Source of the DNA: Phycisphaerales bacterium
GTDB taxonomy: Bacteria; Planctomycetota; Phycisphaerae; Sedimentisphaerales; Anaerohalosphaeraceae
Length of the DNA: 7,122 nucleotides
NCBI GenBank assembly: GCA_011055475.1
Contig: DSDH01000369.1
Coordinates: 1 to 7,122, forward strand
Direction: 5' to 3'
In this document: positions 1 through 4,754 of the stretch, piece by piece
Position numbering within the stretch: position 1 is the stretch's first letter
Layout: the number at the start of each line of letters is the position of its first letter
Notes under the pieces: generated by a model
The model's input: the letters and a program-made list of their open reading frames with translations, nothing else
The model's database searches: none
What the model was told of the DNA's origin: nothing
Translations under genes and position numbers: made by a program

Positions 1-512
1 AGGCCCTTGATCGGCGAGGCCGCGCCGGTGAGCTTCTTCTCGGTGACGGCGAAGATCCGCCGCTCCGCGGCGTCGAGCTTGTCGGCGACGTCGCCCCCTT
101 CGTCGTAGGCCTCGTTGAGGATGGCGTTGCTGGCGTGGACGAGCTGCCGCAGGAGTGCCTTGTCGTGGACGATGCGGCCGTAGTATTCGACGCTGGCCGC
201 CGAGGGCACGCTCTCGGCCACGCGCACCAGGTAGTCGATGCCCCCCACGGCGTCGAGCTGCTTGCGCCGCCGCAGCTCGTCGCGCAGCAGCACCAGGTCG
301 ATGGCGCTGTTCTGATCGTACAGCGTCACCAGCGCCTCGAAGATCATCCGGTGCTCGGGCCGATAGAACGAGTCGGCCGAAAGCACCTGAACGACCTGTC
401 CGATGCACTCGCGGTCCAGGATCATCGAACCCAGCACGGCGGCCTCGGCCTCGAGGCTTTCGGGCATGGGCCGCTGCGACGCCGGGCCGTCCGGCCCGGC
501 CGCGACCGCCAC
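1..512 (-). CDS. dnaB: Replicative DNA helicase DnaB, N-terminal part (3' end outside window)
   Basis: DnaB is the hexameric ATP-dependent helicase that unwinds DNA at the replication fork. Only about 170 residues lie in the window: the N-terminal collar domain and the start of the linker. Recognisable family stretches are PESLEAEAAVLGSMI (about 17-31), DSFYRPEHRMIFEAL (47-61) and LDAVGGIDYLVRVAESVPSA (86-105). The Walker A and B motifs would lie beyond the window edge. I chose the GTG at 512-510: it lies 7 bp after the rplI stop, has GAAGGA at 528-523 upstream (10-nt spacing), and supplies the short disordered extension DnaB proteins usually carry before the SLEAE motif. The first in-frame ATG (467-465) directly abuts that motif and is a less likely start. 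As last visible gene of the rpsF-ssb-rpsR-rplI run, its place fits the common bacterial order. Family assignment is secure; completeness cannot be judged. Confidence 0.93.
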   Translation of the reverse strand, partial: MAVAAGPDGPASQRPMPESLEAEAAVLGSMILDRECIGQVVQVLSADSFYRPEHRMIFEALVTLYDQNSAIDLVLLRDELRRRKQLDAVGGIDYLVRVAESVPSAASVEYYGRIVHDKALLRQLVHASNAILNEAYDEGGDVADKLDAAERRIFAVTEKKLTGAASPIKG

Positions 513-519
513 CGAGCCG

Positions 520-1005
520 TTATCCTTCGGCGCTGTCCTGCTCGATCGATTCAAGGGCTCCGTCCTCAGCTACGACGACCACGTTCACCGTGGCTGTCAG
601 GTCCGCCGCGATCTTGAGCGTCACCTCGTGGGTGCCGACCTCCTTGATGTGCCCGTCCAACCGGACCATCCCGTCGGCGATCTCGTACCCCTGAGCCCGC
701 AGATTCTGAGCGATATCACGTTCGGACACCGATCCGAACAGGTGACCCTGCTCGTTGGCCTTGGCCGCGATCACGGCCTCGGCGCCGTTGACCTTCTCGA
801 CCAACGCCTCCAACTGCCGGCGAACGAGCCGACGCTGCTCGGCCCGCTGGGCCTTCTCATCGGCCAGCGACCGAATGTTGGCCTTGGTGGGCGGGATCGC
901 CAATCCCTGTGGAATCAGGTAGTTCCGGGCGTAGCCGGTCTTGACCTCGACGATATCGCCCAAGTACCCCAGATGTTCGACGTCTTCACACAACAACAGC
1001 TCCAT
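520..1005 (-). CDS. rplI: 50S ribosomal protein bL9
   Basis: bL9 binds 23S rRNA near the L1 stalk base with its N-terminal domain and projects a second domain on a long helix; it helps maintain reading frame. The 161-residue product begins MELLLCEDVEHLGYLGDIV and continues with the RNA-binding signature VKTGYARNYLIPQGLA (about 21-36). A charged connecting helix (about 44-75) and the C-terminal domain (about 80-150) follow. It is slightly longer than the roughly 150-residue norm because of an acidic tail ending EQDSAEG. The ATG at 1005-1003 is preferred over an in-frame GTG at 1020-1018: GGAGAG at 1016-1011 sits 5 nt before it, and the GTG would overlap that site and add five residues absent from the family. 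It lies between rpsR and dnaB, 74 bp after rpsR. Confidence 0.96.
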   Translation of the reverse strand: MELLLCEDVEHLGYLGDIVEVKTGYARNYLIPQGLAIPPTKANIRSLADEKAQRAEQRRLVRRQLEALVEKVNGAEAVIAAKANEQGHLFGSVSERDIAQNLRAQGYEIADGMVRLDGHIKEVGTHEVTLKIAADLTATVNVVVVAEDGALESIEQDSAEG

Positions 1006-1010
1006 ACGTT

Positions 1011-1016
1011 CTCTCC
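1011..1016 (-). promoter_or_regulatory. Ribosome binding site of rplI
   Basis: GGAGAG on the minus strand, 5 nt before the ATG at 1005. It decides against the longer GTG reading at 1020. Confidence 0.75.
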
Positions 1017-1026
1017 ACACGGCCGC

Positions 1027-1040
1027 GGGCCCGCAGGCCC
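1027..1040 (-). repeat. Short GC hairpin in the rpsR-rplI gap
   Basis: Inverted repeat GGGCC-CGCA-GGCCC, 5-bp arms and 4-nt loop, ending 10 nt upstream of the rplI ribosome binding site. There is no T-tract, so it is not an intrinsic terminator. In the mRNA it could limit 5'-3' coupling or stabilise the rplI segment, but a 5-bp GC inverted repeat is easily met by chance in GC-rich DNA. Confidence 0.35.
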
Positions 1041-1079
1041 CGGCAAAGACCTTGGATCTGCCTCAGAAGGTCGGCGGGA

Positions 1080-1340
1080 CTACGCCGAGAACGGCAGCAG
1101 GGCCATGAACCGCGCCCGTTTGACCGCCCGCTTGACCATCCGCTGGCACTTGGCACAATTGCCGCTGCGCTTGCGGCTGAAAATCTTGCCTCGATTGGTC
1201 AACAGCTTCTGCAGGACCGGGACATCCTTGTAGTCGATGTACGTCGCGCCTTCCCGGCAGAATCGGCACTGGTTCTGCTCCCGCAGACCCACCGAAAACC
1301 TCTTTTTTCGTCGCTTCTTGGCCTGTCTGGTACCTCTCAT
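1080..1340 (-). CDS. rpsR: 30S ribosomal protein bS18, zinc-binding type
   Basis: bS18 pairs with bS6 on the platform of the 30S subunit, binding 16S rRNA. The 86-residue protein has a basic N-terminus (MRGTRQAKKRRKKR), the family core THR/TYIDYKDVPVLQKLL (here TYIDYKDVPVLQKLL, 33-47), RGKIFSRKRSGNC (50-62) and the C-terminal helix VKRARFMALLPF (about 73-84, with A72). Two cysteine pairs are present, C25-x2-C28 and C62-x2-C65, matching the zinc-ribbon ('C+') form of bS18; many bacteria have lost these cysteines. The ATG at 1340 gives the normal family length. An open frame continues upstream but carries no family sequence and overlaps ssb. It follows ssb by 83 bp and precedes rplI, as in many bacteria. 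The stop is TAG. Confidence 0.96.
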   Translation of the reverse strand: MRGTRQAKKRRKKRFSVGLREQNQCRFCREGATYIDYKDVPVLQKLLTNRGKIFSRKRSGNCAKCQRMVKRAVKRARFMALLPFSA

Positions 1341-1392
1341 GTTGGTTTCCCAATACCCTACAATACAACGGTCTGGTTTACAATCCGAAACT

Positions 1393-1416
1393 CGCCGGGG
1401 CCACGAACCCTCGGCG
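1393..1416 (-). promoter_or_regulatory. Stem-loop at the ssb-rpsR junction, possibly bS6:bS18-related
   Basis: Starting 7 nt after the ssb stop, the minus strand can form CGCCG-(A bulge)-GGG, a 7-nt loop, then CCC-CGGCG. The 5' arm holds two tandem CCG units, so a register with a CCGA bulge is also possible, using bases up to 1419. There is no T-run, so it is not a typical terminator. The bS6:bS18 complex is known to bind a stem with a bulged CCG in rpsF-rpsR operon mRNAs. Linking this hairpin to that motif is speculative, because the described motif lies upstream of rpsF. The rest of the 83-bp gap shows nothing clear. Confidence 0.3.
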
Positions 1417-1423
1417 GCGGGGT

Positions 1424-1849
1424 TTAGAACGGGATGTCGTCGTCCGGGGGCGGGGCCTGGGAGTAATCCTGGTCCCCCGGCGGCGCCTCGCCGCCGGGCG
1501 CCCCCCGTCCTCCGGAGCCGCCCTGTCCGACGAACTCGAAATTCTCCACCGTGACCTTGAGGCGGCTTCGCTTGGTGCCGTCCTGGCCCGTCCAACTGTC
1601 ATACGTCAGGCGCCCTTCCACGAAAATGGGATTGCCCTTGTGGAAGTACCGGCTGACCACCTCCGCCCGCTTGCCGAACATGGTGCAATCCACGAAACAC
1701 GTCTCCGTGCGTTCGGTTCCATCGGCCCCTTTCCAGCGGCGGTTCGTCGCCAGGCCGAAGTCCACCACGGGCGTCTGCGACGGCGTGTACCGCAACTCCG
1801 GCTCGCGGGTCAGGTTGCCCAATAGAATGACCTTGTTATAACTGGCCAT
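1424..1849 (-). CDS. ssb: Single-stranded DNA-binding protein SSB
   Basis: SSB coats single-stranded DNA during replication, recombination and repair and recruits partners through its C-terminal tip. The 141-residue product has an OB-fold at about 1-108, with family stretches NKVILLGNLTREPELRYTP (5-23), F31 and W39 in the DNA-binding face, and IFVEGRLTYDSWTGQDG (75-91). A short glycine/proline-rich linker (109-133) follows, and the protein ends in the acidic-hydrophobic tip DDDIPF that binds replication partners. The length is slightly below the E. coli protein because the linker is short. The ATG at 1849 is supported by AAGGAAGGG at 1861-1853. It sits between rpsF and rpsR in the classical rpsF-ssb-rpsR arrangement, which links SSB supply to ribosome synthesis. 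Confidence 0.97.
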   Translation of the reverse strand: MASYNKVILLGNLTREPELRYTPSQTPVVDFGLATNRRWKGADGTERTETCFVDCTMFGKRAEVVSRYFHKGNPIFVEGRLTYDSWTGQDGTKRSRLKVTVENFEFVGQGGSGGRGAPGGEAPPGDQDYSQAPPPDDDIPF

Positions 1850-1852
1850 GAT

Positions 1853-1861
1853 CCCTTCCTT
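1853..1861 (-). promoter_or_regulatory. Ribosome binding site of ssb
   Basis: Purine run AAGGAAGGG on the minus strand, 3 nt from the ATG at its near edge and 7 nt from the AAGGA core. This is one of the strongest sites in the window. Confidence 0.7.
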
Positions 1862-1875
1862 CTTTGTGGGGTGAA

Positions 1876-1895
1876 GCCATGCCGGCGGACATGGC
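1876..1895 (-). repeat. Inverted repeat in the rpsF-ssb gap
   Basis: Perfect 6-bp arms GCCATG / CATGGC separated by 8 nt, within the 63-bp gap and about 15 nt upstream of the ssb ribosome binding site. There is no T-tract. It may be an mRNA hairpin affecting ssb translation or stability; no function is established. Confidence 0.35.
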
Positions 1896-1912
1896 GCTGT
1901 CGTCGCTGGAGC

Positions 1913-2413
1913 CTAGTCCTCCGAACGATTCTCGTCACTTTCGTCGGCGTCATCCTCGGCCTGTCCCGCGGCTTGTTCCGCAGTCTGTTCCGCGGCGGCC
2001 CGTTCCCGTTCGGCTCGGGCAGCGCGGGCCTGAGCGGCTTGAGCGGCCTGGGCCGCCTCCTGGGCCTGGGCCTCCTCCAGCGGGGTGGCCTTGTCTAGGT
2101 CCGCCGCCTTCATGCGATCGGTCCGCAGAATCAAAACCCGCAGAATCCGCTCGGACAACTGGACGTCGCGCTCGATCGCGCCGATCTGATCGGCGGCGCC
2201 CCGGAAATACACGAGGATATACGTCCCCCGCGACTTGCCCTCGATCTCGTAGGCCAGCCGACGCTCGTCCCACTTCTTGAACGAGACGATCTCGCCCCCG
2301 TGGCGGGTCAGGATGTGCTCGATCGTGCCCCGCACGGCGTCCCACTCCGTCGCCGCCAGGCTCGAATCGACCAGGAACATGGCCTCATAAAGTCTTTTCA
2401 TTGCCGTTTCCAA
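1913..2413 (-). CDS. rpsF: 30S ribosomal protein bS6 with long Ala/Gln/Glu and acidic tail
   Basis: bS6 forms the heterodimer with bS18 on the 30S platform. From the ATG at 2401 the family fold spans about 1-100: MKRLYEAMFLVDSS, the stretch KKWDERRLAYEIEGKSRGTY (42-61) and the segment LSERILRVLILRTD (82-95). After about residue 105 comes a roughly 57-residue extension, first alanine/glutamine/glutamate-rich with helical or coiled-coil character, then acidic (AEDDADESDENRSED). Some bacterial bS6 proteins have acidic tails, but this one is long. Start choice: the TTG at 2413-2411 has a perfect GGAGG 7 nt upstream and adds only META. The ATG at 2401 matches the usual family N-terminus but has only a weak GGA before it. 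I give the TTG; the ATG is a close alternative. It lies 20 bp after pth. Confidence 0.94.
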   Translation of the reverse strand: METAMKRLYEAMFLVDSSLAATEWDAVRGTIEHILTRHGGEIVSFKKWDERRLAYEIEGKSRGTYILVYFRGAADQIGAIERDVQLSERILRVLILRTDRMKAADLDKATPLEEAQAQEAAQAAQAAQARAARAERERAAAEQTAEQAAGQAEDDADESDENRSED

Positions 2414-2420
2414 GCTCTTG

Positions 2421-2425
2421 CCTCC
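2421..2425 (-). promoter_or_regulatory. Ribosome binding site that decides the rpsF start
   Basis: Perfect GGAGG on the minus strand. It is 7 nt from the TTG at 2413 but 19 nt from the ATG at 2401, so it favours the rare TTG start. Confidence 0.6.
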
Positions 2426-2432
2426 ACTCGCG

Positions 2433-3023
2433 TCAGGATTCGTTTTCCGTTTGCGTTTCGTCTTTCGCTTTGACGTTGTACCGATTCATCGCCGTTTCAA
2501 TGCCTTCGTCGAGCCAGCATACGACGGCCTCGACCGCACGATCAATCGCCTCGTCCAGCCGTGTGCGCTCCTCGGCCGTCGGTCGTGACAGGACGTAGTC
2601 CCGGGCCACCCGCGTCGCCGCGCCGATCCCAATCCGCAGCCGGGCGAAGCGGTCCGTACCCAGCTTCTCAATAATATCCGCCAGCCCGTTATGGCCGCCC
2701 GATGAGCCCTGGGCCCGCAGTCGGATCCGCCCCGGCTCGAGCGCCATGTCATCGGTCACGACCAAGAGGTCCGCCGGGGACACTCTGTAAAAACCGGCCG
2801 CCGTCGCCACGACCTGCCCGCTGCAGTTCATATATTGCAGCGGCTTGAGCAGCAGCACCCGCTGCGATCCGCAGGTCCCCTGGCCCACCAGTCCGCCGAA
2901 TTTCCTCTTGTCAATCTCCACATGCAGCCGGTCGCCCACGCGGTCCACCGTCTCGAACCCGACGTTGTGTCGCGTTCCCTGGTACTCGCGGCCGGGGTTG
3001 CCCAGCCCCACAATGAGCCGCAC
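2433..3023 (-). CDS. pth: Peptidyl-tRNA hydrolase
   Basis: Pth recycles tRNA by cleaving peptidyl-tRNA released from stalled ribosomes. Family signatures are complete, numbered from the GTG start: LIVGLGNPGREY (3-14), TRHNVGFE with the catalytic histidine H19 (17-24), KPLQYMNCSG with N66 (60-69), DDMALEPGRIRLR with the conserved aspartate (91-103), GSSGGHNGL with H111 and N112 (106-114), and RLRIGIG (128-134). Start choice: the GTG at 3023-3021 gives 196 residues and puts M-R-L-I-V-G at the N-terminus as in most Pth proteins, with AGGG 5 nt before it. An ATG at 3086, 9 bp after the rplY stop, would add 21 arginine-rich residues not typical of the family; it cannot be excluded. The gene sits between rplY and rpsF. 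The ctc-pth pairing is common in Firmicutes and elsewhere. Confidence 0.95.
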   Translation of the reverse strand: MRLIVGLGNPGREYQGTRHNVGFETVDRVGDRLHVEIDKRKFGGLVGQGTCGSQRVLLLKPLQYMNCSGQVVATAAGFYRVSPADLLVVTDDMALEPGRIRLRAQGSSGGHNGLADIIEKLGTDRFARLRIGIGAATRVARDYVLSRPTAEERTRLDEAIDRAVEAVVCWLDEGIETAMNRYNVKAKDETQTENES

Positions 3024-3095
3024 ACCGGCCCTGTGTTCATCGAGGCCGTCGCGTCTCTCCCGCCGGTCTGTCCAACAAGCACCCATGACCCGCGG

Positions 3096-3737
3096 CTAAT
3101 CCGCCGTGTCCTCGGGCCCCTCGGCCTCCTCGCCGATCACCTCTGGAGCCGCCGGCATCTCCTCCTCCAACTCCTCGGTGGTCTTGGCCTTGGAGATCGG
3201 GTGGCAATGCAGGACAACCGTCTCAGGGTCGGTGACCAGCCGGGCGTTCGGCGGCAGGGAGATGTCCCCGGCGCGAATCGATTCGCCCACGTCCAGATCC
3301 TTGACCGAGACCGGCAACACGTCCGGGATCTCGCTGACGCGGCATTCGATTTCGACGTGGTCCAAGATCTCATCGATCATGCCGCCGAAGTGCGATCCTT
3401 TGCTGGTGCCCTTCTGCTCGATGGGCACCACCACTCGCACCATCTCGCTGAGATTCACCCGCATCAGGTCGGCGTGAATGATCGTCTTGCCCAGGTGATC
3501 GTATTGCAGGTCCCTGACCAGCAGCGTGGCCTTCTGCCCGTCCAGGGTCGTTTCAAACACGCGGTGTCCATGGTGCAGGGCCTCGCTGAAATCATGCAGG
3601 CTCAGCGCCACGTTGACCGATTCCTGCCCGTGTCCATAGACCACGGCCGGAAGTTGTCCCTTGCGCCGCAGCCGCGCCACGCGTCGGGAGCCGACCTCCT
3701 CTCGGGGTTTGACCTCTAAGAACATTGTCTGCGTCAT
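3096..3737 (-). CDS. rplY: 50S ribosomal protein bL25 / Ctc family
   Basis: bL25 of the Ctc/TL5 type binds 5S rRNA in the large subunit. The 213-residue protein has the two-domain layout. An N-terminal 5S-binding beta-barrel (about 5-95) carries EEVGSRRVARLRRKGQLPAV (13-32) and LVRDLQYDHLGKTIIHADLM (73-92). A C-terminal Ctc domain (about 98-182) carries HVEIECRVSEIPDVLPV (127-143) and IRAGDISLPPNARL (154-167). An acidic tail of about 30 residues ends EEAEGPEDTAD. The ATG at 3737 is supported by GAGG at 3746-3743, 5 nt upstream; the frame continues to 3809 but that extension is arginine-rich and not family-like. It lies between prs and pth, the usual prs-ctc-pth order. A 72-bp gap with alternative hairpins separates it from prs. 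Confidence 0.96.
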   Translation of the reverse strand: MTQTMFLEVKPREEVGSRRVARLRRKGQLPAVVYGHGQESVNVALSLHDFSEALHHGHRVFETTLDGQKATLLVRDLQYDHLGKTIIHADLMRVNLSEMVRVVVPIEQKGTSKGSHFGGMIDEILDHVEIECRVSEIPDVLPVSVKDLDVGESIRAGDISLPPNARLVTDPETVVLHCHPISKAKTTEELEEEMPAAPEVIGEEAEGPEDTAD

Positions 3738-3742
3738 GTTAT

Positions 3743-3746
3743 CCTC
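3743..3746 (-). promoter_or_regulatory. Ribosome binding site of rplY
   Basis: GAGG, 5 nt before the ATG at 3737. It decides against the longer in-frame start at 3809, which has no comparable site. Confidence 0.65.
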
Positions 3747-3763
3747 GTGAACTGTCCTGTTCC

Positions 3764-3791
3764 GTCCGCCCCGGCGGACCCGCCGGTCCGC
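3764..3791 (-). promoter_or_regulatory. Two mutually exclusive hairpins between prs and rplY
   Basis: The central segment at 3773-3780 can pair two ways. With 3785-3791 it forms a perfect 7-bp stem (GCGGACC/GGTCCGC) with a 4-nt loop. With 3764-3770 it forms GGCGGAC/GTCCGCC across a 2-nt gap, in practice 6 bp with a 4-nt loop. The two partner segments share GCGGAC as a direct repeat, so only one stem can form at a time. The structure lies 18 nt upstream of the rplY ribosome binding site. There is no T-run, so a classical terminator is unlikely. An RNA-stability or translation-control element is possible, as is a relic of a short tandem repeat. Confidence 0.45.
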
Positions 3792-3809
3792 GCTGCCGGC
3801 CGGACGCAA

Positions 3810-4754
3810 TTACGTAAACATGCTGCTTACCGATTCATTGTTGTGGATGCGACGGATGGCCTCGCCCAGCAGGTTGGCCACGCTCAGCACCTTCAAGTGG
3901 GGCAGCTCGGCGGCGGCCTCGCTGAGCGGAATCGTGTCCGTCACGAGAATCTCGTCGAGCGGCGCCGCGCTCAGCCGGTCGATGGCCTGCCCCGAGAACA
4001 CGCCGTGGGTCGCCCCGACGAACACCTGCTCAGCGCCGCGCTCCTTGACCAGCCGCGCCGCGTTGTAGACCGTGCCCGCCGTGGAGATGATGTCGTCACA
4101 CATCACGACGTTTCGCCCCTCCACGGTGCCGATCATCTCGATCGATTCGACCTCGTTGCCGGTCAGTCGCCGTTTGTGAATGATCGCCAACTCGCCGCCC
4201 AGCGCCGCGGCGTACAGCGCCGCGGTCTTCATGTTGCCCACGTCCGGCGCGACTACGGCCAGGCGCGGCAGGTTCCGCCGTCGGAAATACTCGATGAAGA
4301 CGGGCGCCGCCGTCAGATGATCGACCGGGATATCGAAAAAGCCCTGCAACTGCTTGGCATGCAGGTCCACACTCAGCACACGGTTGGCCCCGGCGCTCGT
4401 AATGAGATTCGCCACCAGCTTGGCCGTGATCGGCACCCGCCCCGCGTCCTTGCGGTCCTGCCGGGCGTAGCCGAAGTAGGGCACCACGGCCGTGATCCGC
4501 GTCGCGCTGGCCCGCTTGAGGCAGTCCAAAAAGATCAGCAGCTCCATCACCGAGGCATCCACCGGGCGGCACGTGGACTGGACGACGAAGCAATCCTTGC
4601 CCCGGACGTCCGACTCCAGACGGATGATTTTCTCGCTGTCCGGGAAACGCTCGATCCACACCTTGCCCATCGGTTTGTTCAGGTAAGCACAGATCGACTC
4701 GGCCAGCTTGGGGTTGCTGGTCCCGCTGAACACGATAATCGGGTGGTCTTTCAT
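3810..4754 (-). CDS. prs: Ribose-phosphate pyrophosphokinase (PRPP synthase)
   Basis: Prs makes PRPP from ribose 5-phosphate and ATP for nucleotide, histidine, tryptophan and NAD synthesis. The 314 residues match the family length. Visible motifs: FSGTSNPKLAE (9-19), RFPDSE (36-41), the ATP-binding VVPYFGYARQDRK (90-102), SVDLHAKQLQGFF with H132 (128-140), APDVGNMKTA (169-178), catalytic K194-R195-R196 and the PRPP loop MCDDIISTAGTV (218-229). Two loops differ from the usual bacterial form: DVGG-x2-RAR is DVGNMKTA here, and DDMIDTxGT is DDIISTAGT, which recalls archaeal versions. The ATG at 4754 overlaps the glmU TGA by 4 bp, and AAGGAG at 4768-4763 lies 8 nt upstream, so translation is probably coupled. 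The glmU-prs-ctc-pth order is conserved in many bacteria. Function is secure; altered kinetics or regulation is inference. Confidence 0.95.
   Translation of the reverse strand: MKDHPIIVFSGTSNPKLAESICAYLNKPMGKVWIERFPDSEKIIRLESDVRGKDCFVVQSTCRPVDASVMELLIFLDCLKRASATRITAVVPYFGYARQDRKDAGRVPITAKLVANLITSAGANRVLSVDLHAKQLQGFFDIPVDHLTAAPVFIEYFRRRNLPRLAVVAPDVGNMKTAALYAAALGGELAIIHKRRLTGNEVESIEMIGTVEGRNVVMCDDIISTAGTVYNAARLVKERGAEQVFVGATHGVFSGQAIDRLSAAPLDEILVTDTIPLSEAAAELPHLKVLSVANLLGEAIRRIHNNESVSSMFT

Noticed and set aside
403..1233. Open plus-strand frame of 276 codons opposite dnaB, rplI and rpsR
   Set aside because: It is a shadow of three recognised genes; no start signal and no domain.
1341..1380. 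Possible promoter in front of rpsR (TTGTAA then TAGGGT, 17-bp spacer)
   Set aside because: The -10 matches only three of six bases, and the gene is expected to be read from upstream in the operon.
2835..3719. Open plus-strand frame of 294 codons opposite pth and rplY
   Set aside because: It crosses two well-supported minus-strand genes and resembles no known protein.
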